Shown piece after piece: positions 22,547 to 35,868 of a stretch of 64,000 bases of DNA (position 1 is its first letter; each line of letters opens with the position of its first letter). The position numbers and the translations under genes are program-made. The notes below the pieces were generated by a model. The model worked only from the letters and a program-made list of their open reading frames with translations. It was not told where the DNA came from and made no database searches. Source of the stretch: Cinclus cinclus (Eukaryota > Chordata > Aves > Passeriformes > Cinclidae); NCBI RefSeq assembly GCF_963662255.1, contig NC_085049.1, forward strand, positions 26,816,142-26,880,141, read 5' to 3'.

Positions 22547-25500
22547 GTGAGTTGCATCCAGAAATGAAATAGAATAGATGTCACTTAATTGCTGTGAACT
22601 CTAGTAATCACCCTTCACAGAGTGAAAATGTTATGAATTGATATTTTTAATCTATGCTACATCTGTTGCCTTTTAAAAGTCTCTGGGATCAATAAACATG
22701 AGAACCCTTCCAGGTGGTACAAAATGCTTAGACAAATTTAGACAGAATTTATTTTTACCTGCTTTACTGCACAGATGAGAAAAGACAAACCAGGTTGAAA
22801 ACTGACTCTCTGTTGCATTTTCTTGCTCCTCACCTTCTTGTTTGCCTTTTGAATCCGGGAGGTTTTTGCTGAGTCCAGAGTGCCAAAGCATGATTCTTAA
22901 ATCCTAGCTGACCAGTAATTTTGGGATACTCAGTGTGTCCCATGGAAGGGGTTTGCTGGTCCTGGTTTGCTCGTTCTTGTGGGTGCTGTTCTGTTACCCT
23001 AAGTATTAAGGAAAGCATTAGTCATGTGGATTTGAATTTCCTGTAGAGGGCAGTTGCTGAAATCTTTTGCAGCAGATGTCATGTGGGACTTCAAAATGCA
23101 AGCCACACTTCTTTAAGGCTCAGTAAAAAACCTTTTGTAAATATAGCATACTACATAAAAATAATTTTCTTATTGAAAAGGTCCAGAGTTTGACAGATCA
23201 AAAGAGTTTGATAAAGCAAAAGGCTTATACAGAATGTGATTACAATTCTAGAATAATTATTTTCAAATCCTGTGACATGAGGAAAAACCCAAGATCTTCT
23301 ATGAGTATATTTATTTTGCTGCATTAGGGAGATAATTCTTATAATGAATATATGACAAATTTGTTAGGGTTTATAAAAAGCCAATAACTGAATTGCCTTC
23401 CATTAGCTCTAGATTCTGTGATAACACTCCTATTAAACTCCATGTTTTTCAGGTCTCTTTGAAATATCCACTGTAGAAAGAGGTGTTGTAAGTCTGCTTG
23501 GTGTGAAAAGTGCTCTCTTCATTGCAATGAACAGCAAGGGCAGGTTGTATGGGACAGTAAGTACAAGTGCAAGTAGTTTTTCAGTTTAAACAAAAAGGTC
23601 TTGAAGTGGTTTGTTTTGGTTTAGTGTTTTGCTTTGTTTGTTTGGGTTTAGTTTGTTTTGGTTTTGTTTGTTTCAGTCTTTTCCTTACGGAAATCTCTGA
23701 TTACAAGCAGAGAAAATAGCCCCGGTGTTACAGGGAGCCTGCCCAGCCTGCTGTCATCAGTGCTATTTAATGCAACGAGCAGTGTGGCTGTTACAGGGCT
23801 GGGATTTTAAAGCTTTCCTGTAAGACTATACAGGGGACACCTTAGGAAAATGAACATATTCTGCAAATAGTACAGATTAATTAGCTGGCTTTTTCTAAGG
23901 TCACAGGGCTGCAACACGTTGTAGCAGAGCTGAGCCCTGTTGATTCCATCCTGCATTGCATTATGTGTAGGAGAGGCACAATTATAGCTATTTCCAAGAG
24001 CTACCCTTAGTAAAATAATGACCACATGCTCCCTCCTACCAAAAACAACCACACCATCAAGAATAAATAGGAAGTCTACCCTACAAGGTCAACATGTGTG
24101 GCTGTGGTTATTTTAATAATCAGTTTTGTGAGATCAGTTGCAAAGGGTGAGAAAATAATAATAATAATAACTATTAACAGTGGTATGAAAAATCATACTG
24201 AAACACCACCATCCTCATCCAGACAATTTGCTATCTAAATGCAGTTTAACCTCTGAGATGTGAGCCAACACATCTCCAGTCTCAACATCCAGCAGAAAAA
24301 GTGCTTGTTAGGACGTGCTGTCTCTGAGCAGTAGACAAAATCAGCCCATCTCAAAGTAATGAATGGCACTGGCTGTGTCAATCTCTTCTGTAAAGGAACA
24401 GCAGAATCCTTTCCTTTGGAACAGCTGTAATTTCAACAAAGCATTGCAGTTGTTTAAAATAATGCCAAATGTTGTGAGGGACCTGTGGCTATTTACCAAC
24501 CTGACTGATTCCTTCTCACACTCATAATGACAGTAGGACACTTTAAGGTCCCACTTCAGGAATATTCTTTCAATCACAAGTGAACACAAGCACCTAAAAA
24601 GTGCCACAAGTTCAACAGCTCTACTTAACTGGGTCTTCCTCAAGAAGGGCAGGGTCGGGCTTCAGAAATCCCTTTGATTTTCCCCCCTACTTTCAATACA
24701 CTTTTGTTTATCTTCAAAGACACTTTCAAAAAGCTGCAAGAGATGTTCATTTTCCCTTGCACAGAGCAATGTGCTAAATTGAACTCTTATAGGCTTTGTG
24801 TTGTGTTATCACACAGATGCCCAAATGGAACTGCATTGGTGGCATCTCATGTGCCAGACATTTGAAGTCAGAGAATTATTCTGCTTTCTCTTTTAATTTC
24901 CTTTGCATCTGTCTCCTGCTTGTCCTTGCACCTCCTCTCCCAGATAACTCCCTCTCCTTGGATTTTCATATTTTGATATGGAAGAAATAAAAACTATTTT
25001 CCTAGCTTAGAACTGGCTGCACAGTTAAATATTACTAATGGTTTAAGAAAGATTTATTGCTAATCAAATCTCTTATTCAAGCAAGCAGTTGTCCCTGGAC
25101 ATTGCTGTTTGGAAAAGCTCTGAAGGTTTTGACAGCCAGCATATAATTTTTTAATAAATGACAGAACTTCTGGCAGAGGGGAGGTCTTAAATAAAGCTGT
25201 TGTTTGGGTGAGAGGGTGAAATGCTGACAGAAATCATTACTTGCAAAAAAAATTAAGAAATCCATGATCTATAATGAATTAACTCGATCTGCCACAGGAA
25301 ATACACAGTCCATTATCTGGACAGGTGGCATCTGAGTTCATCTGACACCAAATTAGCACCGAAGAGGGAGATTTATTGTTGGCTGCAGTGGCTGTGGCAC
25401 CACCTGTTGCACACTGCAACGAGTCCTGGTGTAAAAATGCAAGGAAGAAAAATGACCTGGGCCTTGGTGAAATATTGATTGTACCTGATTTGCATCCCCA

Positions 25501-25701
25501 CCCCCTACCCTTGCTGTTCCTTAGGCTGTTTTCCAAGATGAGTGCAAATTCAAGGAAACCTTGCTGCCCAATAACTACAATGCGTATGAATCCAACGTTC
25601 ACCGTGGTTCTTACATAGCCCTGAGCAAACACGGCAGGGTGAAGAGAGGAAACAAGGTTTCTCCTGCCATGACAGTGACCCACTTCTTACCAAGAATATG
25701 A
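22207..25701 (+). CDS. FGF6: Fibroblast growth factor 6
   Basis: Complete FGF6: exons 22207-22546, 23453-23556 and 25525-25701 join to 206 residues (human 208). FGF6 is a secreted heparin-binding growth factor that acts through FGFR1 and FGFR4, mainly in muscle. The N-terminus [11 protein letters not shown] aligns with human MALGQKLFITM, followed by a hydrophobic signal core ([12 protein letters not shown]). An N-glycosylation sequon NGT lies at about residue 40. The beta-trefoil core runs from [20 protein letters not shown] through [28 protein letters not shown] and PNNYNAYES to the heparin-binding loop [20 protein letters not shown]. The ATG at 22207 has a mediocre context (T at -3, G at +4). 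Intron phases 1 and 0 and the 104-base exon 2 are those of the FGF4/FGF6 family. FGF4 is excluded because the neighbours and sequence fit FGF6. Confidence 0.97.
23453..23556 (+). CDS. FGF6: FGF6 coding exon 2
   Basis: 104 bases between acceptor atgtttttcag and donor gtaagt, encoding [20 protein letters not shown] then [14 protein letters not shown]. It enters in phase 1 and exits in phase 0. Confidence 0.97.
23607..23676. repeat. TTTG-rich simple repeat in FGF6 intron 2
   Basis: A low-complexity run of ttttg, gttt and tttgg units just after exon 2. Confidence 0.8.
25525..25701 (+). CDS. FGF6: FGF6 coding exon 3
   Basis: 177 bases including the TGA stop, after acceptor tgttccttag. It starts [20 protein letters not shown] and ends [10 protein letters not shown], the canonical FGF6 C-terminus. 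A 134-codon ORF on the opposite strand here is a shadow. Confidence 0.97.
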   Translation, partial: AVFQDECKFKETLLPNNYNAYESNVHRGSYIALSKHGRVKRGNKVSPAMTVTHFLPRI

Positions 25702-25796
25702 GCACCAGAAAAACAGAAGATTAAATCCCAGGACAAAGTGTTTCGTTTTGCACATGGGGAATAACCTCCCAGCTAAAGTATTTATACTGGTCATTG

Positions 25797-25813
25797 AAAA
25801 AAAAAAAAAAAAG
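25797..25813. repeat. Poly(A) run
   Basis: Seventeen A residues about 95 bases after the FGF6 stop codon, probably in the 3' UTR. Confidence 0.85.
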
Positions 25814-28214
25814 AAATCTCTATATGTATGTGTATATTTGGATAAAAATATTTGTACGATATTCATTACGTAGCATATGAAATACAATGCTGCTTCTCTT
25901 CTACTCTGTACAAATTTTACATGGCTGTTTGCCTCCTTTGGTGCTGTACAGAGTAAAATGCAAGATGGAGTGCAAAGGAAGTTTTTGGAAGATGCAGAAT
26001 GGCTGTGGGCAACCATCTAATCAATCATAGGTGATTTACTAAATATTATTTACCTCAGATATTAACCTGTTGTAGTGAGCTGTTTACATACCATGGGCCA
26101 AATCACCAGATGATTTTGCTGCACCAGAACTTCAGGCAGTTCATTCCATCTGAATACCTGCCTGCAACCCCCTCTACAGACTGCATCCTGTGCTGTCAAG
26201 TCCTCAACCTGTTTTGATAATTTAAGGTGCCAAATCTACAAATGTTTCTACACAAGCAAACTGTCTGTTCCTGGGGCCCCTCTGTCTCTGAAGGGATTCT
26301 CCAGGGTTTCCTCACATGGACTGGTTGGCAAAATGAAGACCTACAATCAATTTCTCATGGGAAGGGCCACAGGATAAATCACAGATGGGTCCCAAATGCA
26401 AAACTGATTTTGAGCTGAAGATTTTGAATGGAATTTTGTGAGCTTAGTTTAGACTTACTTCCAATATAGATGTGTACATCTTTAACATTAATATTTGTAT
26501 ATATATAGACATGGGATGTGTGAGTGTGCATCTATGTAATTACATACTTCTAATGAATCAGTCATCCCAGTGTCCTGATGCCCAGTTGCCTTTATGTAAA
26601 AGAAAAGTAATTTTTAAGGCACTCTATTTTATTTAGCTTGAATGTAATCTCTAAGAATTAGAACTGCTCTGTGGGATACATTTTATAAAATATAAGAAAT
26701 TCATAGAAGCTTCCAGCAAAGGGTTATTTTAGAAAACTCTGTGTTGAATTTTCACTGTCTTAAGTACATTTGGTTCTTCTCTATCATACCTCCCTGAGGT
26801 ATGAAGGACAGAGAAAGGAGGCTACACAAGCATACCTTCCCATGTTGGGACAGAGGAATTCGTGCCATAATTGCAATTTCTGTCACTTGCAAAGCATCAG
26901 TTTCAAAGACAACACAGCAAGCTGTATGAAACCCTCTTCAAAGCTCTCCTAGAAGCTGTACAAATGACACATAACCTTGCCTTGCTATTTTGACAACCCT
27001 TTTCAAGATCACCAATGAAGCCGCATTCTCTGTGCCTTTGAAAGAGTATTTTAAGAGGCCCTAAGTCAATAGTAACTATAAATGTCAGTTACCAGAAGCC
27101 TTGGGATTCCTGCATTGGTGGCGTGCTCCTAAATTTGAAACTAGATTCAATGCAATGCCAGAGCATGAGCATTTTCAGCATAGATGGACCATGCTGCTGC
27201 AGAAGTGAATATCTGAGTGCAAGATTATCTCCCACGTCCAGCCAAAATGGGGCCATGTCCAGCCTTGACATGCCATTCTATTTGCAGGGGCTGTCTATTC
27301 GTGATGAATTTGAGCCTTCTGACATGCATGAGAGACACTGTCAGGGCCAGATCCTCAGCTGGAGTAAATCAGCCCAGGAAAATGATCAGTTTATAGCTGC
27401 AGAAGATTTGGCCCAAAGGACATACCCACAAGGATGTACCCACTGCCACCATTCCAGAGAAATTGTCAATGCAATAGTTTCGTGAAAAAGATACAGTTTT
27501 CCAGCACCTCTAGTGTGACTTATACTTGAATTTATCTGGTTCAAATGTAAGTGATGATCACAGTGTAAATGAAGAGGGGAAAAGAGTGGAATGCTGGTCA
27601 CAGTACAGGAATGGGATGCTTCAGAAGGAAAAAAGATGGAAGGAATTGCTCTTCATTTTCTGGTCTTGTAGTAGTTCAGAGAGAACCCAAGATGACACAC
27701 TTTGTTCACCCACAATGTGTGCAGTTTTCTTTGGAAAATGTGCATTTGAACTGAAAAATCAGGATGTTTTGAGTGGGGAGAGAGTGGGTCAAAGAAAAGT
27801 TTGGAGGGTATCAGGCAGTACATTGATCTAGAGCCCCTGGAGGTACAGGGAGCTGTGCTGAAATACATTAGCTGGCAACCTGTATCCTGGTGTTATATTC
27901 CTAATTGTCTTTGAAATGAAGTTTGAAAAGGATGGAAGAGTCCAGGGATGTAGCAGGAAATAGAGTTCAAATGCTGGCACACAAGTTTGTTTCTGATCAC
28001 AGCTTAATCCAGCAACCTTATGACAGGATAAAGTCTGTTCCCTCTTAAACCAGGGCAGCCTAGAGAAAGTGATTGTTGCCAGGACTGGTAAGCATTGGAA
28101 CAGTGTGCACAAAAGGTGGGAATCGGACCTACTGGCTCCATTTTGCACACACTGGTCAAGTGAGGACAACCCGTAGACCAGGTCACAAGAAGCAAGAACA
28201 AGAGAAAACGTCCT

Positions 28215-28442
28215 CAAGCCATGACAGGGGAGGTTCAGGTTGGAAATGGGGAAGAATTTCTTCACTGAAGGGGTGGTCAGGCATTGGAACAGGCTGCCCA
28301 GAGAGGTGGTGGAGTCACCATCCCTGGAAGTATTCAGGAAATGACTGGATGCGGCTCTGGTTGACAAGGTGGGGGGTTGTCAAAGGTTGGGCTTGATGAT
28401 CATGGAGGTGTTTCCAATCTCAGTCATTCTGTGATTCTGTAA
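28215..28442 (+). mobile_element. CR1 LINE 3' end
   Basis: Runs from ggttggaaatggggaagaat through acaggctgcccagagaggtg and gtggagtcaccatccctgga to the tail cattctgtgattctgt. This is the CR1 variant with a 'gtggagtcaccatccctggaagt' type segment. Confidence 0.9.
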
Positions 28443-28586
28443 ATCTGTTTAGTCACAGCCTGCTAGGCTGAGACTGTTCTTATGAACTGCAGAGCGTTTT
28501 GGATACAGTTTTGGTGGGCATTTGGAAAGCCCCCATCAGTCACTCTGCTGAGTTACTCTTTATATCACTGCTTTTTTCCTCATTAG

Positions 28587-28638
28587 ACCTCATTGCCAGC
28601 CAGATCAACATGGAAATCACAGCTGAAATCAAAGAAGG
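28587..28638 (+). other. Exon-like island of unknown origin
   Basis: A 52-base stretch lies between a strong acceptor (cttttttcctcattag) and a strong donor (gtatgt). In one frame it reads LIASQINMEITAEIKE. No family is recognised and no partner exon was found; it may be chance, a pseudogene scrap or a noncoding-RNA exon. Confidence 0.25.
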
Positions 28639-29663
28639 GTATGTGACTACATAAAGAAAACTCATGAAACTAAAGGGACTTCCCAAATCAGGGCCAAATT
28701 AGGAACTTCAAAACATATCTCATCTCAAGTGTGTATTAACAGTGGTCATGCCATGGGCTATGGGCTTTGGAAGCATAGCTGTGATTGCTCCACATCTGCC
28801 TGTCATGCCCTCATTTTGCACACGGGATTCTCCTGTGGAGTTGATGCCTATTTTTACAGTTTAGCCTTCCTCAGGCAAACCCCATAACATTCTAAAACTT
28901 AATCCACCCCTGTTAGAAAGCAGATTTGGCTGGAACTGAATCATGTTCTTAAGTAAATGTATTTTTCCCACGTATGCAGAGACACAGACACACACACAGT
29001 GGAAAAACAGAGTAATATTTGTATACCTCACTAACTATTTCAATTCCAAGATTTTATTTTGCACAGTAAAATGGTGCCAAAGTTCTCAGATTACTTTTTT
29101 TTTTTCACTAAAATATACCTCATGTTCTGACTCAATATGGACTCACAATTGAGACGGTAAATTTGCAAGGAACACAAGACTGTCCAATCGTTTGTGAAAT
29201 TGCTTCTATTTTTATATGTATGTGCTGCGCACAATAGTGTAATGTATTCATAAAATAAAATTTTATACATTTTTGGTAGTGTTTGGACTCTAAATCCCTC
29301 TTTACATTTGGGGTTTTTTTCCTTGATTCAGAAATGCTGTGTTAGCTTCTCCTCCAAACCTAGTTTTTATTCACCTCTAGAACCAGAACATGTATCAGTA
29401 TACTTCAAATTTGTGTAGGCCTTTGTGTAATTCAGGTTTCTTGCCTGGGAAGTGTGCAGGTGGCAGGAGGCATAAGAGCCATGCTCCCTTACCACTCTGT
29501 CCTCTCAATCTGGGGGGATGAAAAATCTCCCAGGAATTTTGGGGACAAGAGACGGTAGATAAGCCTCACACCTCTATGAAGAATAGGAAACATCTTGCTG
29601 AGTTTACCTCATCTTCTGCTTCCTCACAGGTAATTAGAAACTCAATAATGTCTCCACAGATAT

Positions 29664-29745
29664 TTAGATGGGAAAGGACTTTTGGAGGGCTTGAATTCAA
29701 CCTCTTAGATGAGTGCAGGACCAGCTTCAAAGCTAGGGGAAGATA
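29664..29745 (-). mobile_element. Degraded CR1-like fragment
   Basis: gggaaaggacttttggaggg, attcaacctcttagatgagt and ggaccagcttcaaagctagg resemble the minus-strand CR1 3' end. Short and diverged. Confidence 0.5.
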
Positions 29746-29784
29746 TATCAGGAAGATCCCATCTATGCATCTCCTGCAAGAAAG

Positions 29785-30365
29785 GTAACTTCTTCTCCCA
29801 CTCTATTGACAGAGGTTTGTAGCTGACAGGACCAAGCAGCACCAGGCTCCTGCAGCTGTCAGGAGAAAAATGCTTTAATTTGTAGGAAAGCTGAGCTTTT
29901 TTCCTCCTTCACTATAAGCCCCAGGGCAGCAGGGCAGGAGAGATTCTGCCCCTCTGCCCCGCTCTGCTGAGACCCCCCTGCAGGGCTGCATCCAGCTCTG
30001 GGATCCCAGCACAGGAAGGACAGGGAGCTGCTGGAGCCAGCCCAGAGCAGGGACACCAAGGGATCAGAGGGATGGAGCAGCTCTGCTGGGAGGAAAGGCT
30101 GAGGGAATTGGGATTGTTCAGCCTGGAGAGCAGAAGGCTTTGGGGTGACTTCAAAGATGGAGGGAACTCTTTGCAAGGGTGTGGAGTGGCAGGACAAAGG
30201 GGAATGGCTTCACGCTGACAGAGTGGAGGTTTAGATTGGCTGTCATGTAAAAATTGTTCTCTGTGAGGGTAGGGAGGTCCTGGTACAGGTTTCCCAGAGA
30301 AGCTGTGGCTGCTCCATCCCTGGAAGTGTCCAAGGCCAGGCTGGACGGGGCTCTGAGAAACATGT
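29785..30365 (+). mobile_element. CR1-containing repeat, arm A of a long inverted repeat
   Basis: The segment begins with about 100-130 bases that I do not recognise as CR1 (around cccactctattgacagaggt). It then continues as a plus-orientation CR1 (ccccgctctgctgagacccc, ggaaggacagggagctgctg, gattgttcagcctggagagc). It stops at ggctctgagaaacatg without a tail. The reverse complement of 55965-56530 matches it along its length, with 29998-30270 identical base for base. Confidence 0.9.
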
Positions 30366-31611
30366 GGTAAATATTGGCCATCTAATTAAAGATAGGCTCA
30401 TAAAAGGAAATAAACAGACGCACATCTCTTTTTGCATTGGTTTTGGGGTCTTTTTTGTTTGTTTTACTTTTTGCATTTGCTGAAGCCACCCTGCTATCCA
30501 TAAATTTGAGCAGTAGAGGTGACAATTAGGTCCCAAGCATCAGATTACTTTGTTCCTTTGAAAAATAGCCCAAATGCAAACTCTTGTGCTCCATGCTTGG
30601 AATCACAATGACTTGCAGAAGCCAAGAGGACATTTAGTTTCCTTGTCAGAACCAAAGATTAAAAGACGAAGTAAGAATCTCTTCCAGCTGCTGGAGAACT
30701 GAGGAGGATACTCAGTCTAAGATAAAATACTGGGCATCTCATATATTTAATACATGTAATGCAAACTGGAATTGCAGTGAACTGCAGTGAGCAGTCCTGG
30801 TCAAGGAAATAGCTGTCATTGGAGTAAAAAATTATAAAAACAACCAACCAAGTATGCAGCCACAAGCAGAGATTTCTTTTTTCTTTCCAGCCAAGCTCTG
30901 CATCCAGCTCAGTCCAAAAGCATGTTTGTTTTGGAAGGCATAGGCTGCTGAAAAGTGTTTGGCCAAAATCCAAGGGGCCAATAAGTCCAGATGAGCTGAA
31001 CGAGCTGTGTCCTTGAATCATGAGATTTGAACATATTATTCAATCCTGAATCTCATGAGCATATTTAATTATTGTTTGTTTCTTGTCAAAGGGTGTGGAC
31101 CAAAATGCCTTGATTAGGACCTTTTTTTTTTTTCCCCCTCACAATTAACTGTTTACAACTTGCAATTTTATTGTATGCTTTCCTGAACCATAGCTGACAG
31201 CTCTGGAATAGCTTCTCCAAGGACAAAGAGACCACACCAACTTAAGTCAAACAAGAAATCATTAGGGATGATATCTAAAACAACATAGTTTATAATTACA
31301 TTTGTTTCAGGGCACTCTGGAGAAGAGCTTCCTTTTCATCTTTTTTTATGAGAATTGATCCATCCTGATTCATTCCAGGTGGCTGGAGCCTCACTTTTTT
31401 CCTGGAGTTACTTTGCCTATGACCTGAGCCCAGGAGTCACTGGTCTAACCCAAATCTTCCATCTTACTGAAGAGACAATAAAACAAAAATGATGCAAAAA
31501 CCAAAAGAAGGGAATTATGCTAATCAGCATAGGTGTCACTCAGTGAGATCAGGAGCACTTTAACTTAACTACCTCAGTTATCCAGTGAGGGATAAGCCAG
31601 TTTACATTTAA

Positions 31612-31895
31612 CGCAGGGTCAAAACACAGGTGGAACGGCTTCAAAGTTGCAGAGATAAGATTTAGATTGGATATGAGGAAGAAATTCTTCCCTGTGAAGG
31701 GGGTGAGGCCCTGGCACAGGTTGTCCAGAGAAGCTGTGGCTGCCCCATTCCTGGCAGTGTCCAAGGCCAGGCTGCATGGGGCTCTGAACAACCTGGAATA
31801 GTGGCAGGTGTCTCTGCCCATGGCAGGGGGTTGGAATGAGATAGGCTGTGAGGTCCCTTCCATCCCAAACCACTCTGTGATTCAATGATGATGAT
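31612..31895 (+). mobile_element. CR1 LINE 3' end
   Basis: Contains gatttagattggatatgagg, gaggccctggcacaggttgt, gcagtgtccaaggccaggct, gcccatggcagggggttgga and the tail cactctgtgattcaatgatg, which grades into a short ATG repeat. Confidence 0.92.
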
Positions 31896-33994
31896 GATTT
31901 TGCAAAGGCAATGACTACAGAAATAGAAACTGTGGGAAAGTGGATATGTATGGGGCATTGTCTGGGTATCACTTTCTGTAAATCTTGAGCAAATCTGAAG
32001 ATGTGTTGCACATTTTAAAGAGAAACTTGCAGATTTCAAAATAAAAAGCTAATCTCCCATGGGATTTTTTTCCTGCACCCCTTTAACAATCAACATGCAG
32101 GTCCACAGGCCACCCAGGTGACTGGAATTTCTTGTGTATAACATTTCTTATGTATGTTTGCATTCGGCACAACTTTAGTTCATGATGAGATGGTCATCAA
32201 TTGGTCATGAATGTGGTACCTTGAGTTAATTTCCATTCTTCCAGAAGTGGAGACTACAGGAGGAATCAACCATGGTGCAAAGGGTCAAGAAGTGACACCA
32301 GTGTCAAAAAGACTTAGTCATCATGTTCAGGCTAGGCAGATGGGCTAACCAGCCCCTGGCATGTAAGGAAGTTCATTTGGCATAATGGAAAGGATAATAA
32401 AGAAGCTCTTTTTTTTTAATTTAAAAAAAAAAACGTTGTAAGTTGCATTTCTAAGTTTTGAAAAAAAATGTCAGCAAATAAATCTTTGCTTTTGGAGAAC
32501 TGAGCAGTTTGATGAGAGTCCAGAACTTCAATGAAGATGACAAGAACAGCTTGATTGACTTATTTGAAAGAAGATGCATTTCCCAACCAGCCCTGGCATG
32601 GCACCAGCTTGTGACAGCCGTGAAAATGGCCAAAGATCAGTAGAGCCCAGGTGCAGGATCAGAGTCCCAGCAGCTGATGAACCTTTGCACAATGTGACTC
32701 TCAAGTTCCTCCTTGCCAACAACGTGGCAGGCTGAGAAAGCAACATGAAGAACTATTGTGTCTACACCACAAAAAAAGAAAAATAAATTATAGTGCACCT
32801 GAAAAGTAATTTTGAGAAGGAAAACCTGAATCAGGGCCAGATTTCTGTTCAGTCTCATAAATCCTCCTCAGTGTGCTCCCTGTCACAGAAATAACTCAGA
32901 AAACAGAACCCAGCTTCTGAGCAAAGATGAGCCAACGGAGTTTAGCTGAAAAAATGAAGCCACTGTTACTTGTCTTGCCCTGCTCCTTACGAACTTGGAT
33001 CTCCATGTTTCTTTAAAGGATTCCAGAATCATAAACTGGTCTTACAGTGGTTTAGGGAATCTTTCTATTTTCCTTACATTAGAAACATTGAGGACAAGGA
33101 CAATGTTCAGTCATTACTTTCTTCATTTATTATTTAGGTTTTTGTGTTAAAAAAATTACTCTTAAAACTTACAGAGAGCAAAGATTTCTCCAATGAAGTT
33201 TTAGTTTTGAAGAGATCCCACAAAAAATAAGTCTCTGAGTTAAAGAGCAAGACCTGCAATTGCACTGAGGCAGCTCTAACCATATCAGTCCCATGATCTG
33301 TTATTACTGTCCCACAGTAAAAGCGCCCTTGGCTGATGATGATGTCTGCATATTTTGTCTTCTTGATTCACTGCATTCCCCTCTCCCTCTTTTAATTTTC
33401 CATTCCTAATTTCTTTAACCTAGGCCTTTTTTATCTCTTCTTCAAGGAGACAGATTTGAGTGAAACACGTGAAACCAAGAGATTAGAGTAAGTTTAAAGT
33501 TAGGTTACAACAAAGTTCATTATCGATCCTTGTCTTCTGCCTAACAAGGGGAAAATATCAATTTAGTTTATTGGGAACTGTCAGTGAATGTAGTAGCAGA
33601 TGTCACTGAATCCTAGAAATACTTAGATCAGAAGGAGCTCCTGGATGTTTCTAGTGCAAGCTGAGATAATAATATTGGGAAGTATTTGGGAAACTTTACA
33701 TAAACCAAAGAGTTTCCTGAAAGTAAAACCATCAGCCTGCTTTTAGGCACCTTGCAGTTTATTATAATTGGAGATGGATGACTGAAGTGACTTTCTTGTT
33801 GAGGCTGTGTATCTGTGTCCCCAGGATTCCTTAGCACCTGGAAGCAAGCACATTGGGAGAAAGAAGACACTTTCTCAGACAAGACACACTGCTTGGACAG
33901 CCAGGTCAGCAGGACTGGGTGTGCACAGGGCAGATTTCAGAATCCAGACAAAATTCAGGCCTTTCAAGCCTCAACACCAAACCAGAACATTTTT

Positions 33995-34328
33995 CAGCCT
34001 TCCAGACCTGAGGGAAGCCTACAGGAAAGATGGAGAGAGATTCTTAACAAGTGCCTGAAGTGACAGGACAAGGGGGAATGGCTTCACACTGAGAGAAGTG
34101 CAGGGTTAGATGGGATATTAGAAAGATATTATTCCCTGTGAGGGTGGTGAGGCCCTGGCACAGGTTGCCCAGAGAAGCTGTGGTTACCCCATCACTGTCA
34201 GTGTCCAAGGCCATGTTGGATGCAGCTCTGAGCAACCTGGGAGAGTGGAAGGTGTCCCTGTCCATGGCAGGGGGTTGGAATGAAATTACTTCTAAGATCC
34301 CTTCCAATCACGCCATTCTGTGATTTTT
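33995..34328 (+). mobile_element. CR1 LINE 3' end
   Basis: Runs from ccagacctgagggaagccta through gacaagggggaatggcttca, cctggcacaggttgcccaga and catggcagggggttggaatg to the tail cattctgtgatttttt. Confidence 0.92.
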
Positions 34329-34747
34329 TTATTTTTTTTTTAATTGAGGGTATCAGCAGCTCCTACCACAAATTGCACCCATCCTCTCTCTCACAACACC
34401 TATGAAAACTCAGACCCCTTAAAATGACAGAAATACTCTCTGTTCAGAAAACAAAACCTTTTAGGGACTGGTTCTGCTTTGCCTGGGAACTGTGCCAAGG
34501 ATTTCAGCTGGAGGAGGAATGAGGCCCTTCATTTCAGTTCATTAGAGCAGGCATACTGAAGAAACTGCTGGTACATGTTGCGGTCCCAAACCCAGTGGGC
34601 TGTGCTTACCTCATCTTTTTCACGTAGGTGAGCTGTGCCAGGATGTTTTCTTTAGTCGTGGGCAGTGTGACAAGAATGGGACCTCCAAATAAGGTCACTC
34701 AGGATGTGTTTAACAACACTGGGCAAAGGCTGTGGCAAAGGCATCTG

Positions 34748-34748
34748 C

Positions 34749-34789
<41 letters not shown>
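34748..34789. repeat. CA dinucleotide microsatellite
   Basis: About 20 CA units with a single interrupting caa. Confidence 0.97.
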
Positions 34790-35758
34790 GCATCCACTGT
34801 ACATTCCCTCAGCTCAGTGCGTCAGTATTCCTAGAATAACTGCTGGAGAGGCACTCCACCCTTGTGCTTCCAACTCTGGGGGTGTGATCATCCCAGAGCC
34901 ACTTACAACAGTGATTTTAAGGAAGGAGAAGCAGAGGGACAGGCCCCTGATTTCCGTGATCTCTTTTGAAGAGACGCAATGCAAAGGAAATTATTAAGAG
35001 CAGAGGTAGTTTTGAATCTGGCAACCCAAATTCCCCTGTGAGCTAAGCAGCAAAGAGCAAGAGGCTTCCTGAAGCCAGCACAGGCACTCATATGGCACAG
35101 AATACTGCAAAAGGGCAAGCCACCCACCTGTTTAAATATAAGTCAATATGCTTTATTAGGCAAGAGTACTACAGGTGCTCCTACGTGATGAACAGAATAC
35201 CAGCACTGTGAGGGGACGTGTAGTTTTACTCATAGGAGAATCCTGAAAGGCAAATCTATTGGATTGAGTAGAAAACTATTTGTTTAGCCTGCAAATTTCT
35301 GATGGTCCACAAATCCCTTACAAAAGATAACTGCAAGTCACTTGCAGTAACTTACATCTATTGTAAGAACAAGCTTGCCTTTGCCTTGTGAGTTCTCACC
35401 ATAAAGCAGCATGGGATGACATTTAGCTGCTGAGGGTTTTACAGAGTTGAGGTGGTAAGTTTGGACTGCAAAATTACCTAAAGTTGAAATTCAAAGCAGT
35501 CAAAAGGGAGGCAAGTCAGACCTCAATCAGCTTCTGTGACCCTCAGTTCCTTCTATGTACACTTTTGCAGTTAAATGATGATACCAGGGAGGCCTGAATG
35601 TCACCCATGTTCCAGCTGAGGCACCTGGGCCAGGAGAGTGTGCAGAATACCTGGCTAAACCTGAGCTGAGCTACTGGAGCAAGGAGCAGGAAGGAGCAGG
35701 AACAGGCCTGGGACAAAAGGTGTGGCAGGAAGGGAGACTCACTAAGGGATGAAGCATC

Positions 35759-35868
35759 AATCACAGAATCACAGAATGATTTGGGTTGAAAGGGACCACA
35801 AAAACCATCTTGTTTCAACCCCCTGCCATGGGCAGGGACACTTTCCCCCTAGACCAGGTTGCTCAATG
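35759..35868 (-). mobile_element. CR1 LINE 3' end, short
   Basis: Starts with the reversed tail aatcacagaatcacagaatg, then gggttgaaagggacca and ccccctgccatgggcaggga, and stops at ccaggttgctcaatg. Confidence 0.9.

Noticed and set aside
25279..25683. 134-codon minus-strand ORF
   Set aside because: It is a shadow of FGF6 exon 3.
27828..28367. 179-codon minus-strand ORF
   Set aside because: Its first part is antisense to a CR1 copy and the rest has no family resemblance or splice support.
33600..33640. Possible CR1 tail (gaatcctagaaatacttaga)
   Set aside because: The resemblance is too short and too poor to separate from chance.
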